A stretch of 35,114 nt of DNA from Candidatus Pacearchaeota archaeon (GTDB taxonomy: Archaea > Nanoarchaeota > Nanoarchaeia > Pacearchaeales > GW2011-AR1), in contig NZER01000375.1 of NCBI GenBank assembly GCA_002690445.1, forward strand, positions 1 to 35,114, written 5' to 3'. The position numbers and the translations under genes were made by a program. Each line of letters opens with the position of its first letter. The first letter of the stretch is position 1. Below, piece by piece: positions 1 to 7,753 of this stretch. Below the pieces are notes generated by a model. That model was given only the letters and a program-made list of their open reading frames with translations. It ran no database searches and had not been told where the DNA came from.

Positions 1-623
1 GCCTTCGCTGCAGCACCAAGGGGCAGAAAGCCTACGCCCGGCAGTATGTTAAAAGGATCGCCCAGGATATTCTCAAGGAACCCTTTAACTCCAAGGTCGG
101 CCCTAAATCGCACGGGCCCAACATGAAGGATTGGAACCCGTTTGGCCGAGGGGAGGTCAACAGACCTATACGCCTCTAGACCGGCTGCCACTGGGGGGGC
201 CCCTGCTTGGCGTCGTTCCCTTGCCACTCTCTCTAGTTCCTGCTCCCCAGGGATAAGCCGCTGCGCCCCCAATGCAATTTGAGATGCGGCTAACTTTGGC
301 AGCTCTGCAAATGTATATGCTAATGCCTTTCCAAAGGTTTCAGGAGGCGCGTCTGATATGTAACGCTCTTCGCCTATACGCCAAGGGGTGGACTCAGGCA
401 CACGGGCGAAGGGGCCTTCAGGTGCTTGCAGCACAGGCCGCTGGGGTTGTTGGCGCTGCCTCTTTATCTTCTCCTCAAGGCGGCGTAGGCGCTCTTCCTT
501 TGCTTGCAGCACAGGCCGCTGGGGTTGTACCTGTACCTGCTGCCGCTCTTGTTGGCGCTGCCTCTTTATCTTCTCCTCAAGGCGGCGTAGGCGCTCTTCC
601 TTTTCATCACGAGGCGTGGCCAT
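1..623 (-). CDS. N-terminal part of the large internal virion protein (runs off the left edge)
   Basis: The ATG at 623 overlaps the stop of the upstream gene by one base (TGATG). The frame stays open to base 1, giving 207 complete codons plus two bases. It begins with a strongly charged Arg/Glu/Gln-rich segment (residues about 5-60, likely coiled coil) built from a duplicated unit containing KEERLRRLEEKIKRQ. A hydrophobic stretch ending NILPGVGFLPLG lies near residue 195. The two leftover bases plus the first base of the ORF entering at 35114 complete an Ala codon in frame, so this is probably the 5' end of the gene at 32096-35114. The joined product would be 1213 residues. Size and position between portal-side and capsid genes fit a podovirus-type internal/DNA-ejection protein, but no catalytic motif was recognised. 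Confidence 0.75.
   Translation of the reverse strand, partial: MATPRDEKEERLRRLEEKIKRQRQQERQQVQVQPQRPVLQAKEERLRRLEEKIKRQRQQPQRPVLQAPEGPFARVPESTPWRIGEERYISDAPPETFGKALAYTFAELPKLAASQIALGAQRLIPGEQELERVARERRQAGAPPVAAGLEAYRSVDLPSAKRVPILHVGPVRFRADLGVKGFLENILGDPFNILPGVGFLPLGAAAK
423..603. repeat. Duplicated coding segment in the large virion protein
   Basis: A 28-bp block at 423-450 recurs exactly at 501-528. A block of about 52 bp at 450-501 recurs at 552-603. The second copy carries 24 extra bases between the blocks. In protein terms the charged helix KEERLRRLEEKIKRQ and the segment QRPVLQA each occur twice. This is a recent in-frame duplication that lengthens a predicted coiled coil. Confidence 0.85.
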
Positions 624-967
624 CAGAAGTCGCGGATGAACCTAAACTGGGGATTGAACCGGCGGCCAGGGGAGCCTCCACGCATATCAGGCGGTATCGA
701 CCCAAACCGCCGTGTGAACGGGTCAAGGCCGTTAGTCGGGGTGAACTGACCGCTGAGGTAGTCCGTAAAGGTGGTCGTAGGCAGCACTCCAGACCGCAAG
801 GTGGAGCCAAGGTTGCCCAGATACCTGTTGTACGTCGGGGTGAACTGAGTATTGAAATACTGTTGCTGTAGAGGAGAGCGGCCCGAAAAGAGGTTCTGGA
901 AGCTCTGGTACGTCGTTCTCGGCTGCTGCTCTAGAATATCGGACAACATGCTGTAATGGCTGGGCAT
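623..967 (-). CDS. Small virion protein related to the C-terminal half of its upstream neighbours
   Basis: 114 residues from ATG 967; function unknown. It contains SPLQQQYF, then YNRYLGNLGS, then TTFTDYLSG. The same spacing occurs in the 403-residue protein upstream (SPFVRGGL, YNDVYEQY, SFADYLRG) and less clearly in the 344-residue protein (GPFVRNAL, FFDYLGG). Its start MPSHY corresponds to an internal VPSHPTY of the 403-residue protein. About 24 bp around that point (956-981) are nearly identical to 2034-2059, so this gene looks like a duplicated and diverged 3' half. It lies in a late operon with one-base overlaps. A minor structural or head-tail role is inferred from context only. Confidence 0.75.
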   Translation of the reverse strand: MPSHYSMLSDILEQQPRTTYQSFQNLFSGRSPLQQQYFNTQFTPTYNRYLGNLGSTLRSGVLPTTTFTDYLSGQFTPTNGLDPFTRRFGSIPPDMRGGSPGRRFNPQFRFIRDF

Positions 968-968
968 C

Positions 969-1205
969 CTATATCCCTCGTTTGGTGGTCGCCCTGTGTA
1001 TAGCCCCCGCGATCATCGCCTTGAACTGTTCCTCGGTCAACTCGTTCCTCTTCATTAGCCTCAAACCCGTCTCTAGCATCTCCGCGATGTCAAACTCGTT
1101 CGCCAGTCCAGGCCACTTCTGGGCCTGAATCCACTCGCCCAGGCTGGTCAGAGACCGGGACATCCCCAGGTACTCTCGGCACACCTCAAAGACGCTGAGA
1201 GCCAA
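969..1205 (-). CDS. Small protein of unknown function in the virion operon
   Basis: 78 residues. The frame opens at TTG 1205, directly after the upstream stop (TAG at 1208-1206). A GTG a few codons in (MCREYLGM) is an alternative start. It is mostly helical and contains the segment EWIQAQKWPGLANEFD and a C-terminal half rich in Met, Glu and Lys. I see no membrane segment or cysteine motif. Tight spacing on both sides supports translation. No family recognised. Confidence 0.6.
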   Translation of the reverse strand: MALSVFEVCREYLGMSRSLTSLGEWIQAQKWPGLANEFDIAEMLETGLRLMKRNELTEEQFKAMIAGAIHRATTKRGI

Positions 1206-2417
1206 CTAGAAGAAGCCCCGCTGTTGAGCGTAATCAAGGAATGACCGCCCTGGAAACTGCGACCTAAATCGGTCGAACACCATATTGGCGCCCCTAACAA
1301 ATGGCGCCCTAGCTGCTGGCGCTGCCGTCAGAAGAGTCGGCGCTAATGAAGCAAGGAAAGCCGCTCTACCAGGGATCTCCTCGTCTTCACTGGCGTACCT
1401 GCCAAGTGCCTGCAGTTCCCCCTCGGAACGTCCGACACCTTCACCCAAGACACCGATCTCACCACCAAGATTCACGCCTGTGCGGAAATTACTAAGGACT
1501 TGCTGAACACGCGATAGCATATCTCTTAGGCCCCCTGCATCTAGTCGAGGCCCCCTTAGATAGTCTGCAAAGCTGAGATCTGGGTCAAACGCACTGGCTA
1601 AACGGTACTGCTCGTAGACATCGTTATATCTACTCTTCAGGCCCCCTCTAACAAAAGGCGACGTCTCCCTAAAGCCAGGGCGCTCTAGAAGGTAACGCTG
1701 AAACACGTCGCTAGGTATGAACTCCTGTCTCGTTAGTTCATCCTCTCGGCTAACGGGTGGTGGCGGGAGATTGCCAATAGTGAGGTCAGGCCCAGCAAGC
1801 CCAGGCCCAGGCAAGCCACCATCATAGCCACCTGGATCCCCGCCGTCCTTTGAGCCTGCGCCAAATAGATCCCCGGGCACGGTATCAGATATGCCTCCAA
1901 TCCCGCGGCCAGCACCGAACTCTGGCTCCCCATACTGGTCTACAGTACTATGCTGCTGGGCTCCAATAGCACCACTAGGCGGTATCGTATCCTCAGACCC
2001 ACTGATTTGAGGTAGTCCGTAGTTGTACGTCGGATGGCTGGGCACCCTATATCCCTCGTCTTGACCTGCCCCGGGGCGAACTGACCGCTGTGGTGTAGCA
2101 AACATGGAAGCAGGGGGTGTCCAACCCCCTGGGGTACCGTGCAAACGTGGTAGGGGTTCAGGTGGCAATCTCCCGCCACCACCCGACAAGTCAACGCCGG
2201 AGTCGATATTGCCTAGTAGTTCCGCCCCCATCAATGTTCCCCGAAGTGCCTGCGCAACCATCGCATCGGGGGCGGCAACTCCAGCGTCCAGTAGCGCTGA
2301 CCTAGCGGCCCCACGAGTAATCCGGCCTAGGCGCAGAAGCTCCAGAATGTCCTGGATTTCTGTTGACTGCCCCTGCGGTGCGGTACCTGATCCTGGCGGT
2401 ATCTGCTGTGTCGTCAT
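1206..2417 (-). CDS. Proline/glycine-rich virion protein, paralogue of the next gene upstream
   Basis: 403 residues when started at ATG 2417, which has a strong AGGAGG six bases upstream. The frame is open to 2465, but that extension encodes a copy of the upstream gene's end and is probably not translated. The N-terminal half is low complexity (Gly, Pro, Thr) and likely disordered. The C-terminal half (from about FIPSDVFQRYLLERPGF) is a compact domain ending FLDYAQQRGFF. The same domain ends the 344-residue neighbour (WLTYARQKGFFP). Role unknown; its place between portal and internal virion protein suggests a particle component. Confidence 0.75.
   Translation of the reverse strand: MTTQQIPPGSGTAPQGQSTEIQDILELLRLGRITRGAARSALLDAGVAAPDAMVAQALRGTLMGAELLGNIDSGVDLSGGGGRLPPEPLPRLHGTPGGWTPPASMFATPQRSVRPGAGQDEGYRVPSHPTYNYGLPQISGSEDTIPPSGAIGAQQHSTVDQYGEPEFGAGRGIGGISDTVPGDLFGAGSKDGGDPGGYDGGLPGPGLAGPDLTIGNLPPPPVSREDELTRQEFIPSDVFQRYLLERPGFRETSPFVRGGLKSRYNDVYEQYRLASAFDPDLSFADYLRGPRLDAGGLRDMLSRVQQVLSNFRTGVNLGGEIGVLGEGVGRSEGELQALGRYASEDEEIPGRAAFLASLAPTLLTAAPAARAPFVRGANMVFDRFRSQFPGRSFLDYAQQRGFF
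1754..2185. repeat. 23-bp perfect inverted repeat inside one gene
   Basis: Bases 1754-1776 are the exact reverse complement of 2163-2185. Read in the gene's own frame, one arm encodes GGGGRLPP and the other GNLPPPPV. The same DNA is therefore used in both orientations inside the disordered half of the 403-residue protein. Confidence 0.85.
2111..2131. repeat. 21-bp hairpin, identical copy at 13404-13424
   Basis: Eight-base arms CAGGGGGT and ACCCCCTG enclose the 5-base loop GTCCA. The whole 21 bases recur exactly inside the unrelated early gene at 13281-13985. Here it lies in minus-strand coding sequence, where it encodes TPGGWTPP. Confidence 0.85.
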
Positions 2418-2428
2418 GTCTTTCCTCC

Positions 2429-2486
2429 TATGGGAAGAATCCTTGAACGGCATCTTCTTAATCATCAGCTTATGGGAAGAATCCTT
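2429..2486. repeat. Direct repeat of 16 bp spanning a gene boundary
   Basis: The 16-base sequence at 2429-2444 recurs at 2471-2486. The copy at 2471 encodes the last residues of the upstream gene (GFFP and stop). The copy at 2429 sits just before the ribosome binding site of the next gene. This fits the tandem duplication that produced the two paralogous genes. Confidence 0.8.
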
Positions 2487-3504
2487 TCTGTCTAGCGTAG
2501 GTTAGCCACCTGTCCTCTGGCCTCTCGGCACGGAACTGCGAGAACCTGTCGGCAGCGCCTGTGCTGAAGGCACCCCGCAGCGCAGGTGCAACGTCAAAAA
2601 GCGTCGGCTGTAGCGCGGCGCGGAACGCCTCCTCCTGGTCCTCGGTGTCGTACGTAGCACGAGTTGCCAACTGATAGGGCGACAGCGTTGACGGGTCTGC
2701 CGTCACGATGTCCTCTACCTGACCCAACGCGGCTCCAAGCCCTGACCCCCCAAGGCGGTCTCCGCCGAGGTAATCGAAGAAGTTCTGCTCCGGCTGCCCA
2801 ATGGTATTCAGAAGATACCGGCTGAACTGGTCGGAGGCCTGCGCTTCTAGAGCATTTCTCACGAACGGCCCGGTCTCATTAAACCCAGGTAGGCCGCCAA
2901 GATACCGGCGATACACGTCGAACGGACGACGCTCCTCTTGCCGCTCGAACGCTGTCTCCTGAAAGTCGGGCGATGTTGCCGCCGCCGCTTGCTGTTGAAG
3001 AGCAGGCCCCACCGGTGGCACGATGGACTGTAGAAGCTCAAAGCTGCCGTCGGAACTGGATGAGCCGGTGGGCAGGGTAGGCTGAGTCACCCCGAAAGTA
3101 GGGTCGCCCTCTCGGGGGTCAAGGACAATAGTGCCGGGTTCCCGAGACGGGAATGTTGGAACCGGAGCGGGCGTAGGCGCAGGTGTCGGTGTCGGTGTGG
3201 GTTGCGCAGCGCCTAGTTGCACAACGCCCAGATGAGGAGGCTGCGGACCGGAAGAGGTCGGCAGTAAGGCGCCAGGGTTGGCCAGATAGTTGCTGTTGTG
3301 CATCTGGGTAATCAACGGGTCTTCGCCCACCACCCCCGTAGTCGTCTGGTTACGTTCGTACAGGTGGTCTGCCATGAACGCCGACGCCAGGTTCTCCTTG
3401 TCGGCGGCGCCGACGCTAGCGTAGTACGCCTCAATCTCAGATCGTGCCTGATCCCAAGTTATCGCCCCTGCCTCGTACCGTGCGTAAATCTGTTGTGGTG
3501 TCAT
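2470..3504 (-). CDS. Proline/threonine-rich virion protein with a paralogous C-terminal domain
   Basis: 344 residues from ATG 3504, three bases after the portal stop. The N-terminus (about 1-60) is acidic and helical. A Thr/Pro linker at about 105-125 follows (GAAQPTPTPTPAPTPAPVPT), then a Gln/Ala-rich zone. The C-terminal domain from about residue 195 (FDVYRRYLGGLPGF) to the end (LTYARQKGFFP) is homologous to that of the next gene: PGF.ET..FVR, F.DYL, PTL...APA.R and YA.Q.GFF are shared. The architecture suggests a flexible arm tethering a repeated domain. Function unknown; structural role inferred from position. Confidence 0.75.
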   Translation of the reverse strand: MTPQQIYARYEAGAITWDQARSEIEAYYASVGAADKENLASAFMADHLYERNQTTTGVVGEDPLITQMHNSNYLANPGALLPTSSGPQPPHLGVVQLGAAQPTPTPTPAPTPAPVPTFPSREPGTIVLDPREGDPTFGVTQPTLPTGSSSSDGSFELLQSIVPPVGPALQQQAAAATSPDFQETAFERQEERRPFDVYRRYLGGLPGFNETGPFVRNALEAQASDQFSRYLLNTIGQPEQNFFDYLGGDRLGGSGLGAALGQVEDIVTADPSTLSPYQLATRATYDTEDQEEAFRAALQPTLFDVAPALRGAFSTGAADRFSQFRAERPEDRWLTYARQKGFFP

Positions 3505-3507
3505 CTA

Positions 3508-5349
3508 TTACGCTCCTAATGGGGGCTGTTGCGCCCCTGGTCTTGGCGTTCCTGGGGGCACGAACGGCCCTACGATTCTCGGGTCGGGCGGCGGCGGCGA
3601 TGCCCCCAGCGCCGCCTCTGGCAGCACCTGTGGGTTCAAGGTTGGCCCAGCCCCTCCCGCCGAAGGACCTACGCCGTTACCCCCGCCTAGTTCGTCACCA
3701 CCTACATTACCTACCGGAGCGCCCGATGTCAATGTCGCCATCTGCTGCTGCGCCATTATCTGTAGGTCTCTCAGATAGATGTAAGCTATCTTATACTGGC
3801 CCTGCACCATGGCGTTCTCGAACAGGTTCCACAGCACCGCCACCGGCGAGGCCCGTTCCGCCTTCTGCTCCCAGAGCTCCTTCTCGATATTGTCGTTGTT
3901 CTGCCATTTCATGTGCTCGGTGCGAATGTATCGGTCAGACGCCAACGGCACACCGTCCGGGCCCTCCCTCATCATCTGCGCCGCCACGATCTTCGCGTTC
4001 ATGTCCTCCGGCAGGTCTCCTATTAACTCGACCTGGGGCTGACACCCAGCCTTAACCACCTCTGGGGTGATCTCCATGCTAAAGTATTTCCGGTCGTTAC
4101 CAAACCCGCTCAGGGACACGGTATCGAACGCTCCGGTAGCGTACTGGTCGGACAGCAGAGTGCATATCTGCTTTATGGCCTTGGCGACGTGGGTCATTCG
4201 CGGCCCAATTTGTGTGTCGATGCCCTTCCTAAGCTGAGTAATGGCGAAGCCGGAAAGCGCCTGCGCTAGCTCGCCGTAGGCGGTGTGAGGCAGAGAGGCA
4301 CGTTGAATTTCCCCCACGATGATCCCGATGTACTCCATCGTGTTGCCCACCATCTCCATGTTGGGCAGAACCTCAATCTTCTCCCCACCAGCGAGCTGAA
4401 TCTCTTGACGGTTGATCCACGGGTTGACCCCCACCTGCTTTTCGCCGTGCTCTGAAGTGGTCGTAAACGAGGAGTCTCGCGCTCGACTCACCAGCTCGGT
4501 GAATATGCTCATGGCAAAGTTGAACATCCTGTACCCGTCACGTATGGACTTCAGGGCGCTTTCGGAGAAAGAGTCCATAAACGACGACTGGCCCGTGTTC
4601 CGGGACTTTATCGCAGGCATAGACCCCGACGCCTGGAAGAACGCGGGCACCCCTGGGCTGCCGTGCGGGGTCGCTTTCTTCAGCGTCTTCCCATCAACAA
4701 CAACCTTGTTAATTTCAGTATCGTAAAAGTCATAAACATCAATTGGCTCTTTATCGTCGTCAGGATTCTTCCCGTCAATGTTTACGCCCCAGTTGGCCTT
4801 GATCTCAGCCTTGGTGTAGCTGGTCTTATGGCAGACCCACTCTAGCCCCTTCTTGCCAAAGCCCCAGTAGACGTGTAGTGGGTCCCACGGTGAGATGTCA
4901 ACGTACTGAGGAGCGCCCTTGGGCTTCATAAACATGGCCCGACCGCATATGGGGCCGCGCACCGTGCTGAAGGCGAAAAGCTGCTCCTGTAGCTTCGGCT
5001 GACCCAGGTTCGTCAAACGCTCGTCGTTGGCCTCAATCATGCCGTAGTAGAAGTTCTCTTTGGAGTTGTCCACGTCCCTCTGATGGGGCAGTTCCCCGTG
5101 CTCTGGGATGTGCATGAACAGCTTGGCCGAGGCTCCCCATGCAATGAGCTTGTCCACGAACACCTGTGGGCCAGATGAGGTGTATATCTTGAATCCCACG
5201 TTCTCGTCAGGCCGGTTCGGGTCCACCGGCAGGTGCTCCTCTAGCTGATAGAAGGCCCAGTCGTTCTCAAACCGCTGCCGAAGCCCGTCCGTGGCATTCT
5301 CATGGGCCTCAACCTTCTTGATGATGTCCTCTTTACTGATTCTCGCCAT
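3508..5349 (-). CDS. Portal protein
   Basis: 613 residues from ATG 5349, two bases after the stop of a 49-residue gene. Portals form the dodecameric channel at the capsid vertex, to which terminase docks. The N-terminal helical start (EDIIKKVEAHENATDGLRQRFENDW), a central alpha/beta body with conserved-looking DPLHVYWG and a long helical region (YGELAQALSGFAITQLRKG) resemble podovirus-type portals of environmental phages. The last 60 residues are Pro/Gly-rich and probably disordered. Position directly downstream of large terminase and upstream of virion genes is the usual one. The family call rests on size, pattern and context. Confidence 0.85.
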   Translation of the reverse strand: MARISKEDIIKKVEAHENATDGLRQRFENDWAFYQLEEHLPVDPNRPDENVGFKIYTSSGPQVFVDKLIAWGASAKLFMHIPEHGELPHQRDVDNSKENFYYGMIEANDERLTNLGQPKLQEQLFAFSTVRGPICGRAMFMKPKGAPQYVDISPWDPLHVYWGFGKKGLEWVCHKTSYTKAEIKANWGVNIDGKNPDDDKEPIDVYDFYDTEINKVVVDGKTLKKATPHGSPGVPAFFQASGSMPAIKSRNTGQSSFMDSFSESALKSIRDGYRMFNFAMSIFTELVSRARDSSFTTTSEHGEKQVGVNPWINRQEIQLAGGEKIEVLPNMEMVGNTMEYIGIIVGEIQRASLPHTAYGELAQALSGFAITQLRKGIDTQIGPRMTHVAKAIKQICTLLSDQYATGAFDTVSLSGFGNDRKYFSMEITPEVVKAGCQPQVELIGDLPEDMNAKIVAAQMMREGPDGVPLASDRYIRTEHMKWQNNDNIEKELWEQKAERASPVAVLWNLFENAMVQGQYKIAYIYLRDLQIMAQQQMATLTSGAPVGNVGGDELGGGNGVGPSAGGAGPTLNPQVLPEAALGASPPPPDPRIVGPFVPPGTPRPGAQQPPLGA

Positions 5350-5351
5350 TG

Positions 5352-5501
5352 TTAATGCCTTCGCATCCTGCCCTTATACAGTTCATTTAGAACAAATCCA
5401 GAAAGTTGATATTCGGCCGACCACAACTTATTATCCCACTTAGCAAGCATGGGGCATCCCCTAATCCAACGCATCATCCTTTTCGCAAATTGATTTTTCA
5501 T
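5352..5501 (-). CDS. Small basic protein between terminase and portal
   Basis: 49 residues: ATG at 5501 lies one base after the terminase stop (TGA at 5505-5503), and the TAA at 5354-5352 lies two bases before the portal start. It begins MKNQFAKRMMRWIRG and ends KGRMRRH, with a short aromatic/hydrophobic centre. The near-zero gaps on both sides argue that it is translated by coupling. Function unknown; a packaging accessory role would be speculation. Confidence 0.6.
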   Translation of the reverse strand: MKNQFAKRMMRWIRGCPMLAKWDNKLWSAEYQLSGFVLNELYKGRMRRH

Positions 5502-5502
5502 A

Positions 5503-6987
5503 TCACACCGGGTTCACCGATATCTTTGTACCAGAGGAAAGGGCGTGCTTCCTCATCTGCCACGCCATGCCCACGGCCATCGGGTAGTCGTCGTGCGCTC
5601 CGACCATCGCCTCTATTCGCCCTCCCTTATCCTCTCTCCGAATGACCTTATAGAACTGCTGTAGACCAGCCATATTGGGGATACCTATCTGTCCCGCGTT
5701 CACCGCCTGAATCAGCTCTCCCCACAGGAGGACGCGAGTTCCTGCATCGGTGCGCCACCCTGGTTTCTTTTCCTTCTTTCCCGTGAGCCTATGGTAAATC
5801 TTGGGGTACTTCCCGTCCCGAGCGACCTTCAGCGTCTCCCGGCCCCAGTCGTTGTCTTCAATGGCCCAGACGGGCTGCTGATACATCCCCAGCATCCTCA
5901 TCGTCTCCATCGCCAGCTTCTCTGGATCAAGCATCTTGTCCATGATGTCCGCAACGACGGTGCCGGTCTGCGCGTCCATAACGACAGAGCAAGAGAAGTC
6001 GTACCCGGTGCCGTGCGAGGTATCAGTCGCAGCCATGTATTTCCTGCCCACTCTATAGCCCTGGAAGACTTTAATCGGCCCCGTTATCATCTTCGGCCTA
6101 CGGCAGTCTTCCTCCATGACCTTTAGAACCTCTAAATCAAACGCGGCAGAGGCCTGCGCCGGAGCAAGAGCCTCCGCAATGGAACGCGGATAGTTGGCCG
6201 CCATGTAAAGCTCAGGCGACATCTCGGCTAGGTCGGGCACGTTGTCCTGTGTATATTCGTACCACTCCTCGTCCCTACCTGGGCGGGCGTCCCATAATAT
6301 AAAGATGGGGTGCCAGTGGTTTTCTGGAGCCTCCTGGAAAACGCGCTTAAACAGGGACACCGCCTTCTTTTTATTAACAGTGCTGCCCAGTATCATTTGG
6401 CCGCCGTTGCTGTCTAAAGTCGGCTTAACGGCTGCGTAATTAGACTCTGCGAATTCATGGAATTCCGCTTCGTCTTGGACTACTAACGTGGTGGTCTCAC
6501 CACGGCCCGCGTCCTCTGTGGCAGCCAGCGCAATCATCTTGGAGCCAATGGATGGAACGGTAATCTCAGTTTGAGAGTCGGTGCCAAAGCTAAGTTGCCA
6601 CTCTTTAGGCATGTTTACCCAGATGTCTCTGGCCTTTTTCAACAGCACCTTAGCCTCGTACTCCCCCTTAGAGAGAAAGAGAATAACGGCTCCAGGCTGA
6701 AATCGCGCCACCCAGACGGCGTAGGCCGCCGCAGTCCAAGAGAAGCCAATCTGCCTCGGCTTCAGGACAACCGTGAACCGATTGGCAATAAAAGAGGCCG
6801 CCAACTCCAGCAGATGCGGCCACTTCTGAAACTTAATGCGGCCCCCGCCGGGCGGCGGCACCATGATGTAAACGTAATCCAGGAAGGTAAGGAACCCGTT
6901 GGGTATCTGCCGGACCTGCTCGAATCCAGCAGACTGGCCCGCAACGGCCTTCTCCTGTAGCTCCTGCTTGAGGCTAGCTGTCGTCAA
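5503..6987 (-). CDS. terL: Terminase large subunit (packaging ATPase and nuclease)
   Basis: 494 residues. The motor pumps DNA into the prohead and cuts it. Visible motifs are a Walker A-like KPRQIGFSW (76-84), Walker B LVVQDEAEF with D172-E173, and a C-terminal RNase H-like nuclease with D322 (AATDTSHG), E377 (AIEDNDWG) and D466-D467 (GAHDDYPMA). Length is normal for the family. The start is uncertain. The frame opens at TTG 6987, and the best ribosome binding site nearby (GGAGGAAGAAGTG at about 7000) leads into an out-of-frame 8-codon ORF. Translation may therefore be coupled. A predicted promoter lies upstream at 7170-7199. Confidence 0.95.
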   Translation of the reverse strand: MTTASLKQELQEKAVAGQSAGFEQVRQIPNGFLTFLDYVYIMVPPPGGGRIKFQKWPHLLELAASFIANRFTVVLKPRQIGFSWTAAAYAVWVARFQPGAVILFLSKGEYEAKVLLKKARDIWVNMPKEWQLSFGTDSQTEITVPSIGSKMIALAATEDAGRGETTTLVVQDEAEFHEFAESNYAAVKPTLDSNGGQMILGSTVNKKKAVSLFKRVFQEAPENHWHPIFILWDARPGRDEEWYEYTQDNVPDLAEMSPELYMAANYPRSIAEALAPAQASAAFDLEVLKVMEEDCRRPKMITGPIKVFQGYRVGRKYMAATDTSHGTGYDFSCSVVMDAQTGTVVADIMDKMLDPEKLAMETMRMLGMYQQPVWAIEDNDWGRETLKVARDGKYPKIYHRLTGKKEKKPGWRTDAGTRVLLWGELIQAVNAGQIGIPNMAGLQQFYKVIRREDKGGRIEAMVGAHDDYPMAVGMAWQMRKHALSSGTKISVNPV

Positions 6988-7012
6988 TCCTGTCCGTCAC
7001 TTCTTCCTCCTT

Positions 7013-7153
7013 CTATTTCTTGCGCCTTGCGGGTTTCTTGGCGAAGTCCCGAAGCTGCCGCTCGGACATCCCCGTCTTCGTGGACTCTCCGCGCCTCTTG
7101 CGGGCCAAGTCCGCGCCCATCATCTTCCGCTGTCTCTCACTCTTTGCTGGCAT
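7013..7153 (-). CDS. Small basic phage protein, DUF3008-like
   Basis: 46 residues from ATG 7153 with GAGGGAG directly upstream. It starts MPAKSERQRKMMGADLA and continues with KTGMSERQLRDFAKK, the pattern of the small PAKS..Q.LMG / MSE.QL.DFA proteins common in phages (DUF3008-type). Very basic (Arg/Lys-rich ends), so nucleic acid binding is plausible. It would be the first gene of the transcript from the promoter at 7170-7199, just ahead of large terminase. Confidence 0.75.
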   Translation of the reverse strand: MPAKSERQRKMMGADLARKRRGESTKTGMSERQLRDFAKKPARRKK

Positions 7154-7169
7154 CTCCCTCTTCCTTATA

Positions 7170-7199
7170 TATCTACCACCTCGGACACTCAGTTGTCAA
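7170..7199 (-). promoter_or_regulatory. Predicted sigma-70-type promoter ahead of the terminase block
   Basis: On the minus strand, TTGACA (7199-7194), an 18-nt spacer ending TGG, then TAGATA (7175-7170). Transcription would start about 10-15 bases before the ATG at 7153. The same arrangement occurs at four other sites in this genome. Confidence 0.5.
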
Positions 7200-7232
7200 A
7201 GTTCTCCAGTGCGCTCATTGCTCCCCCTTATA

Positions 7233-7379
7233 TTATTCTCCCTCCAGTAGTTTCATGCACAGCGCTGTTAGACCAGCCACGCAGCCTGTCGCCACCTCCA
7301 CGTTGCCCAGACTCAGCGCGTACAGAGCCACCAAACCCAGCAGCGTCATCCCAGCGAATATCTGCGGCCTAATCTTCAT
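7233..7379 (-). CDS. Small membrane protein
   Basis: 48 residues, ATG at 7379 inside the 3' end of the preceding gene (11-bp overlap), TAA at 7235-7233. The sequence is one hydrophobic hairpin: residues about 8-24 (FAGMTLLGLVALYALSL) and 26-43 (VEVATGCVAGLTALCMKL) could each span the membrane, separated by a short turn. It resembles small phage membrane proteins and could be a holin-like factor, but it is not next to a lysis enzyme. A 9-codon ORF with a good ribosome binding site follows at about 7190-7220 and may be only a leader. Confidence 0.6.
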   Translation of the reverse strand: MKIRPQIFAGMTLLGLVALYALSLGNVEVATGCVAGLTALCMKLLEGE

Positions 7380-7752
7380 GCCCGACCTCTAATGACTCTT
7401 TTTGCAACTGGACGATGTGGTACAGTCCTTCCGTGGAAGGATTAGTAGGAATCTCCCCAGCGGAATCATACGGGGCGCCTACAAGCGATTCAATCTCCTC
7501 CAGGGTCGCAGGAACACGCAGCGGGTAGTCCTCGTGCCAGACGTTAATCCGGTCCGCAGCCTCCTCCACAATGCCCGTCCAACGGAACGTGGGATTCCAC
7601 TCGGCCTCTCTCAGGTGCTCAAAGATAGGCTTAGGCTCCGATGGCATGAAGGTGTTAACCTGCTTGGCGGTTTTCATCTTACTGCCGACCCTTTCCGTAG
7701 TCCACACAGGGATGCTCCGGGCTCCGATGGGGATATCATAGCGGCCAACCAT
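7369..7752 (-). CDS. Conserved late protein of unknown function
   Basis: 127 residues from ATG 7752, three bases before which the upstream gene stops. It is acidic with several Trp residues (PVWTTERVG, AEWNPTFRWTG, INVWHEDYPLR) and has no membrane segment. Near the C-terminus NPSTEG is encoded by a 16-bp palindrome of the dispersed CCTTCC/GGAAGG family (7426-7441). No family recognised. Confidence 0.7.
   Translation of the reverse strand: MVGRYDIPIGARSIPVWTTERVGSKMKTAKQVNTFMPSEPKPIFEHLREAEWNPTFRWTGIVEEAADRINVWHEDYPLRVPATLEEIESLVGAPYDSAGEIPTNPSTEGLYHIVQLQKESLEVGHED
7426..7441. repeat. Dispersed palindrome TCCTTCC-GT-GGAAGGA
   Basis: Seven-base perfect arms with a two-base centre, inside a minus-strand coding region. 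The core matches 13992-14007 and, on the other strand, 31501-31516. Confidence 0.75.
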
Positions 7753-7753
7753 G

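Noticed and set aside
272..871. 199-codon plus-strand ORF
   Set aside because: It lies opposite the N-terminus of the large virion protein and the 114-residue gene. Its sequence repeats only because the coding strand repeats, and it has no ribosome site.
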